The position numbers and the translations under genes are program-made. The notes beneath the pieces are model-generated. The model ran no database searches. It was not told the origin of the DNA and worked only from the letters and a program-made list of their open reading frames with translations. Positions 10,877-22,082 of a stretch of DNA of 29,691 nucleotides are shown here, in pieces (positions within the stretch are counted from its first letter, which is position 1; the number at the start of each line of letters is the position of its first letter). The DNA comes from Krasilnikovozyma curviuscula (Eukaryota > Basidiomycota > Tremellomycetes > Cystofilobasidiales > Mrakiaceae), in NCBI GenBank assembly GCA_014825775.1, contig MVAQ01000248.1, positions 1 through 29,691 on the forward strand. The letters are read 5' to 3'.

Positions 10877-13800
10877 ATGTCAGATTCTGGAGCTGCCTGG
10901 ACTCCAAAGCAGACCAACGAAACATCAGGTATGTCTTTGCTCCCCCCTATCTGTCTCTCCAGCATTCATGCTGACGGCAAACCAATCTTGACCTTGAAGC
11001 AGCAGCGGGGCGTATCCGGAGGTCTTACAAAGGTATGTTAGACGACAGGCTTCTTAGCCCTCGATCAGAGCTATCCAAACTGACGTATCTTGCTGCTCCT
11101 CTGATCTGGTGTAGCTTGTGCCAACTGTGTGAGTGCCTGCGTCGCCATCGACTCCACCTTCCCCACCTTTTTCCACCTCCCGCCTGCGATGCGGACAGGC
11201 GTCGCAATCGATGAGGGAGGCTCGACCTAAAAGCTCGATTACTTCAGCTGATTCTCTTGTGTTGCATCTACAGCGTAAACGGAAAGCCAAATGCGACCTC
11301 GGTGACCTCGACGCCCCGCGAGACCCACCTTGCATACGCTGTCGCCGCGAAGGCATCGAGTGCACTTTCCTCCCCTCGAGAAGAGGTGGACACAAGCCCT
11401 TCAACGCAGGGAAACAAAAACGCGATCCCAACATGCCCACCCCGCCTGGGAGTAGTCGGTTCTATGCGCCCAAAGTTGAACGCAACGTCGCCTCCGCAAG
11501 AGAGTTGAGCATTGATGAACTCGACTCTGAGCCTGGGGAGCATGTCATCGACTCTGCGATGGGCCACATCAGCTCCCTCGCTTCGAACTCCGATAATCGG
11601 ATACTCGACAATCACCTCTCCCCGCCCTTTGATCTTCACGAGCTAGGGCGAGCAGCAAACAGTCGCGCGACGGGCACGGTGCCGAACCTCCCTCCACCTT
11701 TTTCGAAAGAAGACATCTTTCACCATACGCGAAACGCAGGGACCTCGACGGTTTCATCCAAACACAGTCAGGACTCTCCCTACAAGGAAATAGGTTCCTC
11801 TTTGAGATCTCCACCGGCGAAACGGCAGAGAACAGGAGGACTCGACCATTCTTCAGAGCTGACGACGGCGGATTTGAGGAACCCGGGCGACGCGCTGGAG
11901 CTATTATCCCGAGCTGCAACGGGCGTAGAGAAAGGAAACTACAACAGCAACAGTGGGGATACTCCCGAGTTGGTGCAAGTTCAACCGCACAGTGAGGAAG
12001 AAAATAAGTGCGATGAGCTGTCGACGCCGAGTCAAACGCTAGAAGACTTTGTGTTGGTCAAAAGTGGGATCATCTCCGGCAAGAAACTCTGTGACTTGAT
12101 CAGCGACTTTTTTTCGAGGTGTCACTTTATATACCCTAGTACGTACCTTCGTCGTTCTCGATTTAGCGTCGCCTCCGAAAAGTTTTAACACAATCCCCAC
12201 GCTAGTGTGTCCTCATACTCGAGTGCCGAGGACGGAAGCAGCGGTCGCTCGTTTTGCGAGTGAAGAAGTACACCTGACGACGGTATTCTGTGTCATTGCT
12301 TCTCGTCATGATCGGAATCCACGCGTGCATGACAAATGCTGGGCCTACTTTCAAGTATGTCTCGACTTTTTGTTGTGGTCTTTGGGATGAGCCTAACACT
12401 AGACGATCCTACAAACAGACGCTTCTCCACGCTATAAATACGGGGAAAGTAGCAGACGTAGGTGCTGTAGAAGCGCTTTTACTGCTTTCGGAGTTTCTCC
12501 CGAGGCTCTCAGCGACATCTCCACCCGCGCAGCTGAACGCAGAGGAGAACCGACTCAGTTGGATGCTAGTAGGATCTGTAAGCACAATCCGTGGCAGTTG
12601 ATCTTGGAGATAAGACTGAGGCTATTCTAAGCTAGGCTGTACGACTTGCGTGTGTACTGGGTCTCGACCAGCTCGACCAGTCCATCGACATTGGGGATGG
12701 AGAGGGAACGCCAGAGCAGGAGGCTAGTCTGCGTCTACGCCTTGCGTGGACTTATTGCTACATGTTTGACCGGCAGATATCTATAAGGTGCGTGTACAGC
12801 TTTCCTCACATGTTTCTGGCTACAAGTGCTCATACTCCCCCCGGATAGAACTGGAAACACTTCTTTCCTGCGCGATCACGCGCATTCGGCTGCGACAAGA
12901 AAATTCTGGGCGATGAGGTTCATCCCAGATGTGCAAGATGATTTCTCTTCACTGATTCAATCGTCCGTATTTTTATTTTATTTTGTTTTGCTCTGATCCC
13001 TGGCTAACGTAACCTCCAACCAGGTACCTCGAACTCACCCAAATCCTGTCGTCCTGTCATAACGTCTTTCACCCGTCTAAAACTCGTGCATCCCCTGTAC
13101 TCGAACAACCCGGGGTATATCTTCGCTTTCTGGAGGAGTTCTCGAGGTCACTTGAGGGGTTCAAGCGCATTTGGGAAGCGAAACGCTGGGCGACGTTTCG
13201 TGAGTGGTTACTTTTGCTCGTTTTATCGTCAATTTCGCCACTGCTAATGTTTCTCTCTCTCTCTCTTTTGTTCTAGCTTTGACGGAATGCGTCTGGATAA
13301 CGTTCCACTACGTGCGGCTTTACGTCTCTGGGTAAGATTTCGGCTACTTTCAGCGGAGTGAGAATGCCCTGCTCACTTTCTTGTCAAACACAGATTTGCC
13401 CTACAAGCACATCTCCAGCGTGTCACTCGAGCGAAAATCGAGCCTGAAGGTTTCTTTCCGGAAGGAGTGATGGGGAGTCCTGGTGCAGAATATATCTTGG
13501 ATGCTATCGATGTGCGTCCTCTCTTTCCACGCTTACGAATCGCACATTCTGATTAGGTTTGCCATCGCAGGCCGCTGTAAGTTTAACGAAAATAAAAAAG
13601 GAGAGGATCCTCGGTGACTAACTCGATGGGAAACCGCAGGCGGACTTGTTGCGACTGGTGACTGACCGTCTTTACCCTGGAGGTGCTCTACCCTACCTGC
13701 GTGGGTGTCTCTTCAAACGAGTTCCTGTTTGTTGTGCATCTCGATTGACCCAAGATCCACTTTACAGCTCGCCGATTCTTCATGTTTTTCGCGTAGGAAT

Positions 13801-14406
13801 CTCTTGCTTACAAAGATATCATTGGTGATGCTTAGGAATGTTTTTCTTTCCAGGTACGCTGGAGTCTTCCTATTGCGAGCGGTTCACATGGAAGCTGTGA
13901 CACAGGATGCCCAATCCGTCATCATTCGCCTTCTTCGACGGTTTATCTTTGTACTCGCATGCTCATCGACAGACGATCAACACCCCGGTGTACGATTTGC
14001 CCGATTGCTCAATAGTCTCATGCAAGCGTTCAACGATGGCGACAGCACGACCAACACTGCCGCGCCCACACGACGCAACTCGCCCCAACCTCTCCTCGAA
14101 GGCCTCTTCAATCCTACCGAAGCTATCAATCTCCAGTCTGATTTGCCTCACAGTACACCCTTTCCCATGCTCCCTTTCGAGGCGACGCAAAGTCTTCAAC
14201 AACTCGGTACCGTGCTCGACGGAAATCTTGCCGGGCAGGCGTTCGATCTTGGAGATTTAGACTTAGGCTTAGTGGATACGTCGTGGTACCTTCCCACTAC
14301 TAGCTCGGATAACTTCAACGACCCCACATCGGAGTTTTGGCAGTTATTCGACTCGACAGCAAGTGATGCGGGGTGGCTGTTGTCTCATCCAGGTGGGCTA
14401 GCTTAG
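10877..14406 (+). CDS. Zn(2)Cys(6) fungal transcription factor with fungal-specific regulatory domain
   Basis: Nuclear DNA-binding regulator. Exons: 10877-10928, 11000-11032, 11115-11128, 11274-12138, 12206-12354, 12419-12577, 12636-12787, 12849-12962, 13024-13199, 13277-13331, 13394-13511, 13571-13576, 13640-13700, 13768-13792, 13854-14406 (843 aa; exon lengths sum to 2,532). The zinc cluster is C30-X2-C33-X6-C40-X12-C53-X2-C56-X6-C63, with the basic stretch RKRKAK after the second Cys and GRIRRSYK before the first. A long low-complexity Ser/Pro/acidic region follows. From about residue 330 comes the fungal-specific regulatory domain, recognisable by WMLVGSAVRLA...GLDQ and EASLRLRLAWTYCYMFDRQ. 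The target genes are unknown. Its position at the edge of the dehydrogenase-lactonase-transporter-monooxygenase group suggests it may control them (inference). The splicing is unusual: a 14-nt exon carries half of the zinc cluster, a 6-nt exon lies at 13571, and exon 2 has three tandem acceptors. Confidence 0.92.
10997..11005 (+). other. Triple tandem splice acceptor (AAGCAGCAG) before exon 2
   Basis: Three AG dinucleotides at 10998-10999, 11001-11002 and 11004-11005 follow a CTGAC branch-like site. All three join exon 1 (phase 1) in frame, giving proteins of 843, 842 or 841 aa that differ by Ala residues just before GRIRR at the zinc-cluster N-flank. Confidence 0.6.
13571..13576 (+). other. 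Six-nucleotide microexon (GCCGCT) of the transcription factor gene
   Basis: The upstream intron 13512-13570 (59 nt, GTGCGT...ATCGCAG) and the downstream intron 13577-13639 (63 nt, GTAAGT, CTAAC branch, CCGCAG) each have full signals and typical lengths. They leave a two-codon exon, Ala-Ala, between ...DAID and ADLLRL. A single 128-nt intron skipping it would also keep frame and remove the two Ala. Confidence 0.65.
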
Positions 14407-14775
14407 AACAAAACGGTGGTAGATGTGGATCGCAACCAGAAGAGGCGCATGTCAAGTTTGCCTTATGTATCGAAGGTGCGAAGAATGCTTGCTACAGTGA
14501 TCAGTGAAATCCACGGCCAGCACATGATGCTATTTTCTCAGTATATGGAAGTTTATATACCATTTGACAGAACCCTTTAAACAAACTAGAGGTGTACCGT
14601 GTGGACAGGAAGAAAAAAAAAGTCTTTGCTCCATATTTTTTTTTGGGCCGGTTCGTTTGCTGTCTTGAGACCCCACGAAACACGGCGCAGGAAGGTGGAT
14701 TGGAAACTCTACTCCAATCCAGGGGCGAGGGCACGAGCTACGACAGAAAGAGGTTAGCAGGTGGTAATACCAAGA
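14407..14775. other. Convergent intergenic region
   Basis: This 369-nt stretch lies between the stop of the transcription factor gene (+) and the stop of the dehydrogenase gene (-). It should hold both 3'UTRs. An A9 run near 14613 and a T9 run near 14636 are the only notable features. No gene is supported. Confidence 0.6.
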
Positions 14776-15966
14776 CTAGAGTCTAATATGTGGCTTACGA
14801 TCCTTTCCTTCGGTCCAGTTGGATACGAGCCTCCATCCACCGTCGACTTTGAGCTTCATAAAATTAAAACTCAGACCAGTCAGCAGCAGAAATTTTCTTC
14901 AGACAACGAAAAAGACCTACGTCAAGGCCGTTGATCATGCCATTCTCGATCAAGAACTCGACACCGTTCCAGATCTCCGTGAGAGACGCTTGTCTCCTAG
15001 GGAAAGTGGCGGAACAGTTGAGCTCCTCCTGGAAGTACCCCTATTTGACCGTGAGCGAAGATAAAATAAGCAGATGCACCACTCGAAAAAAAAAAGAAAA
15101 AAAAAAGGGGGGGCGTAAAACTGACCATGTGAGGACCCGCCATCCCAGTTGCGACGATTGAAGGAGAAACACTGTTGACACGGATTCCAGAGGGACCGAG
15201 GTAGTCACTGACGGAGGTGGTAATCCCAAGGACAGCAGCTGAAAGGCAACTTTATGCATCAGTTTTTTACCTGGAATGAACTTAAGAGTCCAGCTCACTC
15301 TTGGTAGGACCATAACACAGAACACGAGCATATGGAGAAGCAGCAGCAGAAGCGAAGTTGATGATGACACCTCGCTCTTCATCGACACGTGCGGGGAGCG
15401 CGCTGCCGGAACTTGACGGGTACTGCGCGTTGATCGCATCAGCAACGTAAGCGTTTAGCACAAAGGTACCAAAAGTATTGACATCCAACATCTTCCTGAA
15501 GTCCGCAATCGAGTCGGCCATGGTGTTTGTCCACGTGCGCTGTAGGCCAATAGTCAGATTCCTCTGGTCGTGAAAGGCGATGCGAAGCTCGTTATTCTCT
15601 GCTCACCCTGAGAGCAATTCCTGCACAGTGAACGGCTCCGACGAACTTCTTCGCAGGCAATTTCAAAACTGCCTTGTCAACGGACGCCTTTACGGACTCG
15701 GGGTTGGCGATATCGGTGAAAAAGTAGAATGCGCGCTGGCCATCGAGCGCCTTTGTGAGCTCGTCCCCTTTCTCCTGAGGGATAACATCAAAGAGCTATG
15801 AAACTCAGAACAAAAATCCGTCAGATGTCTGCTGTATGTTGATGGTTTGATAGGAAAAACGCACAGCGACGGCACCACCCTTGGCAAGGATGGCGGAAGC
15901 GACTGCCTTTCCGACTCCTCCCAATCCACCAGTGACGATGAAGCCATTGCCAGAGATTTGAACCAT
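14776..15966 (-). CDS. Short-chain dehydrogenase/reductase (classical SDR, HSD10-like)
   Basis: NAD(P)-dependent oxidation of a hydroxyl group to a carbonyl, or the reverse. Exons on the minus strand: 15966-15865, 15795-15607, 15539-15299, 15238-15126, 15040-14921, 14853-14776 (280 aa). The Rossmann glycine motif TGGLGGVG lies at about residues 13-20, HCAGIA matches the NAG-type motif, NFASAAA supplies the catalytic-Ser region, and YGPTK is the catalytic Y-X3-K. The C-terminus VDGGWRLVSNW is typical of HSD10/3-hydroxyacyl-CoA dehydrogenase type 2-like fungal SDRs. The substrate cannot be read from sequence. It is divergently transcribed from the lactonase gene across 570 bp, with a CGG-N4-CCG site 153 nt upstream of this ATG. 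Intron 4 (15041-15125) has an extreme polypyrimidine tract. It could belong to beta-oxidation or to sugar oxidation instead of the cluster role proposed here. Confidence 0.92.
15086..15113. repeat. Homopolymer block A10-G-A10-G7 inside an SDR intron
   Basis: Runs of 10 A, one G, 10 A and 7 G follow one another. On the coding (minus) strand this is C7-T10-C-T10, placed soon after the 5' splice site of intron 4 and well ahead of the branch region. Confidence 0.9.
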
Positions 15967-16536
15967 TGTTGATGCTGAGCGTGTAGTGGTAGGTAGAGGT
16001 GTAGGATGTGAAGAGGAGGAGAGAGAGAGTTATGGAGAAAGTGGATGGAAAGTTGTACGTGGGGAAAAACTACTGCCGGCAATAGATTCGATAGCTAATA
16101 TACCGAACAAACCTCCATTGCGGTTCGCCGCGGCTAACGGCATTGCCCTTGTACACTTCCACTTCAAACCTCCACGACACCTGACAAGCGTAGCATTAGC
16201 AGCCCGTAACCGAAACCGCTTGTATTAGGTTGTAGGTGGGAGCCAATTCTGGACCACGGCTTCCAAAAGACAAGGAAAGGGGGAACGCAAGCCCGCAAAG
16301 GCTGTGAAAGCTAGTCAGGTGGCCTGCGTGGGCGGCTTTGCAAACAACGAAATGCTTGCAGATAGCCGTCTTATGCTACTAACAAACACTAGAGAAGGCT
16401 AGAGGAGGCTTGTCGGCTGTAGAAGGTTCTCCAACGGTAGTACCCACACCATCTTTGAGCTGAGATCGGCATGTGTCATTGAAAACGCCTAGTGGAGCTG
16501 ATTGTGTTCATTGTAACTCTCTCATCCATTCAAGCG
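15967..16536. promoter_or_regulatory. Bidirectional promoter of the SDR and lactonase genes
   Basis: This 570-bp stretch lies between the two start codons. The SDR leader (about 16005-16030) is purine-rich on the + strand (GA repeats). It contains the 14-bp element at 16120-16133, which is shared with the transporter/monooxygenase promoter, and AACCGAAACCGC at 16208-16219. No small gene is supported. Confidence 0.6.
16120..16133 (-). promoter_or_regulatory. Shared 14-bp element CCGCGGCGAACCGC (CGG-N4-CCG), copy 1
   Basis: Read on the minus strand, the sequence is identical over 14 bases to 22455-22468. It contains CGG-CGAA-CCG, an inverted CGG triplet pair with a 4-nt spacer, the general form recognised by Zn(2)Cys(6) dimers. 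It ends 153 nt from the SDR ATG and lies 403 nt from the lactonase ATG. Confidence 0.6.
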
Positions 16537-17910
16537 ATGCCCAAGGAATATGCTACATCAGAACCTGTTCTGAGAACTCAATGTGGACTAGGTGAAAGTG
16601 AGTTTCAGATCTTGAAGGGAGGGGTTGAAGGAGGAAGCTGCCATGTAAAGAAATAACTTGACCAACGAGCTTACATTGATCTATGCAACTTCCCAGGTCC
16701 AGTATGGGACTCTAGAACTCAACGGCTTTACTTTGTCGACATTGTGAAGCACCGGGTTTGGACATACGAGCCAGCAACTGGCACGCATGGATACGAGACT
16801 TTCGAGGAACCCATCAATTGTATCTCATTACGACAAGAGCACGAGGGGGTGAGCTTCCTGTGACAAGATATCTTCTGAGAAGAACTGATTGTGATGAAAA
16901 GATTCTACATTATTAGTTGGTTGGGACAGGCTTGTCTACGTTTGTCCTCTTGACGGCAGACGATCTTCCGTTTCCTCCTACTTCCTCCGACACCCCACGC
17001 CCCGTTCGCCATCTCACAAAGGGTTTCCCACCAGACCTCATCGATCATACCGACCGCTTTAATGATGGTGCTTGTGATCCAGGGGGTAATTTTTATGCCG
17101 GAACGATGGGTAAAGATACAACCTATCACGACGGTACACTTTTCCGTCTCGATGCCCTGCCAGCTGGTGAGCGCCTGGAGAACGCGATTATCGGTAGTGA
17201 TCAAGAAAGGCAAGCAGGGGAGTCGTTAGCAATGACGAGAGTCATAGATGGAGTCACCTGCTGCAATGGTCTCGGGTGGACTCGTGACGGCAAGAAGATG
17301 TAAGTGTTTACAGAAAGCATAAGCCGATTGAAATCTAGTAAAAGACCGCTGATGTCCTTAAGTGCAGGTACTTCACGGATTCTCTCATCGGTACTATTGT
17401 GACTTACGAGTACGATGTTGTGAGTGTGTCTTCTATTGCGGCTGGGAACTGAATGCTTACGAACAAGACCTTACTCTGCGGCGCCTGCAGGAAGAAAAAG
17501 CGCTCCGTCGGCGCCGTGTCTTCTCTACGACTACCTCACCATACGGCGCACCCGATGGTCTTTGTCTTGATTCTGAAGATGGTGTTTGGAGCGCCCGATG
17601 GCAAGCCGGTGCTCTATATCACTATAGCGCGAATGGTGAGCTACTCGCAACAATTCATTTCAATGCTGCTTTTAACATCACGTCATGCATATTTGGCGGT
17701 ACGTACTCTGTCAAGATATGTTCAAGTTTCAATTCGCTGAAGCTATATTCTTGGCCTCTATCAGGGCCCACACTAGAAGATCTCTATGTGACTACCGCCA
17801 GCAGTGCGATATCTGGTCATGATGTAGCCCTACATCCGGAAGGAGGAGACTTATATTGTATCAAAGGTCTGGGTGTGAAAGGTGTGGAGAGAGGCCGATT
17901 TTTGGGTTGA
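16537..17910 (+). CDS. SMP-30/gluconolactonase-family lactonase
   Basis: Metal-dependent six-bladed beta-propeller that hydrolyses sugar or other lactones, probably cytosolic (no signal peptide or TM). Exons: 16537-16597, 16697-16848, 16917-17299, 17368-17419, 17491-17698, 17765-17910 (333 aa; family usually about 300). Family landmarks in order: LGESPVWD (metal-ligand Glu at residue 20), RFNDGACDPGGNFYAGTM, CCNGLGWTRDGKKMYFTDS (metal-ligand Asn), APDGLCLDSEDGVWSARW (metal-ligand Asp) and FGGPTLEDLYVTTA. An insertion rich in Pro/Thr follows LTADD near residue 85. The second exon boundary splits the metal-binding GES motif. It shares a divergent promoter with the SDR. A dehydrogenase-lactonase pair is typical of oxidative sugar pathways and also of cyclic ketone degradation; the sequence does not decide between them. 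Confidence 0.93.
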
Positions 17911-19342
17911 AATGCACAAACATTCATGAGTGGCTTGTATTCCTGTACTTGCAGTGGACTAGGGTTCTGAAGTGAAGAACAGCTGACTAAGGATTGACTT
18001 TTATGAAAAACCTTATCTTTATATAAAGTAAATACTACCGTCTCTGAAAGAACGATAGTGCTCCAAAATTTCCAAAGAGCAATGAGAACCAAGCTGTCAT
18101 GTAACGAAAATCCATCATCCTGTAACATTGTGACCATACGCATGTAATTTAAATACCATAAAGCCATATCTGTCTTTGATTTATGTGATTGTTTGAGGGG
18201 AACGGGATGTGGGGTGGCGCTAGTTATGTCTTGTTGTTGGTCAAGTAACCGAGTTCAGGACCTAAATCTAAACCGGTAAATCAACTTACTCCAAAACGGT
18301 CTGTTCGAATCAAGTTGAATCCATCTAAGAGTACTCATCCACCGCTAGCATAGGCTAGGGTGGCTGTCGCTGTTCATAGCAGCGCTTTCCACTTCGTCTT
18401 GAAATGACAGCCATTTAAGCCCCCTAAAGACTATTAAACGCGGGTAACTTTGAATACGTTGCAGCCGCAGTACCAAGGGTTCGAGCTGCCTCCTGCTCTA
18501 ATGACCGACTAGTTCAAAGATTGGAACAGAGCCTTTTCACGGCCTGCCTCGATCGTAACCGAATGATAGTGGTACCTGCTACCGCTTTACGATATCCTAC
18601 GGGCTGTTCCAGCCAAGCTTGGATTAATGATAGCTATGATAGGTGACTAGTAATCCTTTTGGGGTTAGACTTGAGCTTGTATCCTTTAGATCTATAGCAC
18701 ATGGACGACTGTCTTGACGTCCAACGAGCACCCTTTTCTATTGTACATCAACCACTGACTTACTCGAATCTTTTTTTGATCCAAAGTTTAAACTTGAATT
18801 CAATGCTTCTTTAACACTGAGAATTCATTGAGTTGAAAGAGACAGAACAAGGGGGGCTTATGATCACTACCTCTCAGGTTCGAGCAGCCAGGAAGATAAT
18901 AAACTCCAATATGCACTGGTCACCAGACTTCTCCCTAGAAAACCATTTGCCGAATTAAAGTGTGTTTAAAATCTTTGTAGTCAAGAATGAGACTTGCGGT
19001 AAAAAAGCCAGGCGTACTTTTGGACGAGATGCCTGCCCCCCAACCTTGTCACCAACCCCACGGGTTTCCCCAACAGTGACCCAGAAAACTGTAAAACTTG
19101 TAAATAAGATGTCATGTTTCTAGACCTAGTTTTGGAAGATTGCGGCACTCGCACAAAGAAGATCTCGGATGACTTAAAGACTTTTCCGGTGTCACTTTTT
19201 CGCCCGATTCCGATTCCCCTTATTGTTGCTATAAATGCGTGAACGAAAATGATACCATGATATTTGATTTTGTTGAATATGTAGTGAAGAAAAGGATAAA
19301 ACTTATGGGCCAGAAAATACTACGATATGCCCCATGAATGCG
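17911..19342. other. 1.4-kb gene-free region between convergent genes
   Basis: Follows the lactonase stop and precedes the transporter stop on the other strand. No open frame with coding character, RNA gene or clear terminal repeats were seen. Scattered short features are the motif GGTTCGAGC at 18478 and 18878 and a short hairpin-forming GGCTGTTCCAGCC at 18601. It could be decayed transposon sequence, but nothing recognisable is left. Confidence 0.5.
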
Positions 19343-22082
19343 TCAAGCCTTGACATGAGCGCGATTGGCATTGACCACGGCACGACGAGCCTTGCGCATG
19401 GCTGCCGACTTCTTGACACCATATCCATCGATAAAGAGCTCAGCTGTTTCTTCCAAAGACTGTGAGCAAGTGGTGAGGGCCATGGTCAATATTGAGAAGC
19501 GCGCGGCACAGGCACGTGTGAGACCTACCAATCCTGAAGGCTCTGGGTAACAGAAGATGGCAAACAAGAGGGAGAACTTAGATACAGAACGTAAGGTTAG
19601 TACTTGGGATTGTGATAGACTACAAGGAGAAAATCTATTACGTACAAATATGACAACGGCATAAATACCGAACGAACCAGCAGGTCCGGTTCTGTCCATA
19701 ATACTCAAGAAAGTCGAACTAAGAACGATGTTTCCGATCCACTGGCAACTGACAGCGATGGCAGTTCCAGTTGAACGAATTTCCAGGGGAAGGAGCTCGA
19801 TCGACGTGTAAGGAACTGTGCCGAGGGAAGGGCAGAATCCCAGGAGCTACATGGCAGTTCAAGTGGTTAGTAGTTACAGGGTGACGTCAATCCACGCTAG
19901 AAAATTTCATCTTACATAGATAATCATACACACTTAAATGATAAGTGATTAGCCTTGGCAGTCGGTTTACGGAAAAAATTAGGCACTTACTGATCATTCC
20001 GATAGTCCAGTTCTGCGGGTAGGGGTACCCAACATCGGTCTCGGTGTTCAACTTTCCACCAGTGGGCTTGGTCATAAAGTGGAAACACTGAAAAAAATGG
20101 TGTAGGCTTATGAGTTAGGCTGATGGATGCCTCGTGCGAGATTAGGCTTACCATCGACGCCATGCAGAGCGCAGCCATCGCAATCGGTGCACCGGTTAAG
20201 TAGGTCCTCCTGCGGCCAAACTTGTCCAAGAAGAGCGCTCCAAAGGTCGTAGCTGTTACATTAGTAGCTGCAACAGAAATAGAGACGGCAGTAGGGTTCT
20301 TGAGACCGGCAGCGGCAAAGATTGTGCCCGAGTAGTACATCCTGTGAGTGAAACTCAGGTTTAGTAGGTATCATGATGCAGATTCAAGGGATCGATATAT
20401 TTACAAGCTGTTCACTCCACCGAGTTGACATGCCAAAAACAGCACAGAAGAGATGATGACTGGGCGACGATAGATGCCATGGGTTGCGACAGCCTTGAGG
20501 CGACCGAGGATAGTTGGGTTCTGGCGCTCGAACTCTTGGCCGATAGAGACGGTGGCCTGGATGATATCGAGCTTGCGATTGATCACATCCTCAGAAGCCT
20601 TGGCGTAAACAATTTTCAACGTGGCCTTGGCTGCCTCGCGATCGCCTTTCATGAGAGCGTATCGGGGAGATTCGGGAAGGAAGTGAAGGGCCACAGCCTG
20701 GAAAACAGCTGTTTCCAGTTCAAGAGCATTGGTAAGTCCAGTGGATTCAGAGCGCAAGTTGATCAAAGGGGGGGGGGGTAGCGGACGAAGTGGCTTACCT
20801 GGAGGGATCGAGATAGCGAAAAGTACACGCCATCCATTGTGGAATGTCATTCCGGCACCGATTGCGTCTGTGTAGTTAGAAGTGTGTGAGCTATGTTCTT
20901 TTCAGAATACCCTGAAAGGAAATGCATACAGGAGATAAGTTGGCCACCCGTGATGCAAACGCTCTGCAACCCGACGACGCGGCCACGTTGAAGACTGGGA
21001 GACAGTTCACTCAGATCTGATGGTAAAAAATAAAGAATGAGAGAGTTGTAGAGAGGTAGATTTTCCGTGTCGAGAATGATAACTTACATACTGCGCAGAC
21101 ACCGGCGGCTGTTCCGACACCGAGGCCCAAGACCAAACGCCCGATGATGAGTTGCTCACTAGAAAAAGAGTAGTTAGATGAATGTAAAACTTTTCGCCAA
21201 GAAAATCAAGGACTTACAGACTGAAGGATGAGCAAACGAGAATGGCTCCAATACCGAAGAACACGTCACCGAAAAGTAATACACCCTTGCGACCGATGCT
21301 GTCCCAAGAAATCAGAATTGGAGATTTCGAAAAAGCCAAGGGGAAACCTACCGATCCATGTACCATCCTCCGAACCAGGCGCCAAATAGAGCGCCAACTG
21401 AAGTGGACGAGGCCACCCATTCTTTCTCCACATTGGTAAGAATCTGGCCATGGATGTCGGTGCCAATGTTGACCAGGGCCGCTCTGTTACAGGATGCAAT
21501 GGTCAGAGAAATACTCCCAGAGATGTCGTATAAACGCAAGAAAAGAAGTAAACTTACGATATGACACCAGTATCGTAACCTTCGGTAATGAAACGAGTCA
21601 GCGGGGATGAATCTGATAAATCGTTTTGAGCGGGGGTGGAGGAGAGATGCATACCGAAGATGAGGCCACTCAAAGCACCAACGCAAAGAAGATACCAAGT
21701 ATAGCCATTGATCTTAAGGAGAGAAAGTCATTGGAGAATATGAAAGAGCGTAAGGAAAAGCGCGGTGGACGAGCAAGATTTGAGAGCGAGACGAAGCAAA
21801 CATATTTTAAAAGAGATGATTAAACCAGTCAGATTTTCAGTATCCCTGATAACTGCAATCAAGGAACTTACAGTTTCTTCACCTTCGGCGATGACCACAG
21901 ACTCGTCGAATTCACTGGAAGAAAAATCAGAGCCACGTCTTTGCGATTTGATTTTCGGCGACTAACCTGATGGTCCCCATATTTGCGTCTACACGCTCGA
22001 TCATCTGCTGCTCCGACTTATTCATTGCGGAGAAGAAGGAGGAATCCTTCTGAGTCAATGAGGGAGGAGATGAGTGCGACAT
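19343..22082 (-). CDS. MFS sugar transporter, myo-inositol-transporter type
   Basis: Plasma-membrane proton-coupled or facilitative sugar/polyol uptake carrier with 12 expected TM helices. Exons on the minus strand: 22082-21967, 21914-21872, 21712-21655, 21612-21558, 21483-21352, 21298-21218, 21158-21088, 21016-20930, 20867-20799, 20708-20405, 20341-20152, 20087-19991, 19932-19916, 19846-19646, 19576-19529, 19459-19343 (561 aa; lengths sum to 1,686). Signatures: GYDTGVIS in TM1, GGWYMDRIGRK after TM2, AVYLSELSP then RGRVVGLQ, PESPRYALMKGD before the central loop, DKFGRRRTYL between TM8 and TM9, and GTVPYTSIELLPLEIRSTGTA, which resembles the inositol-transporter GNVPW region. The N-terminus is long and hydrophilic. 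The last intron (19528-19460, 69 nt) has no stop and is in frame. The substrate is unproven. It is divergent from the monooxygenase gene. Confidence 0.93.
20768..20778. repeat. G11 tract in a transporter intron
   Basis: A run of 11 G lies within the intron 20709-20798 of the MFS gene (C11 on the coding strand). It lies nearer the donor than the acceptor and has no coding effect. Confidence 0.9.

Noticed and set aside
11268..11919. Long minus-strand open frames opposite the transcription factor's exon 4
   Set aside because: They lie opposite a GC-rich real exon, have no recognisable motif and no splice-linked partners; they are antisense shadows.
18870..18890. GGTTCGAGC, resembling a tRNA T-arm/B box
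   Set aside because: No matching A box, acceptor stem or anticodon arm at the right distance; the B box consensus breaks after GGTTCGA. The same applies to the copy near 18478.
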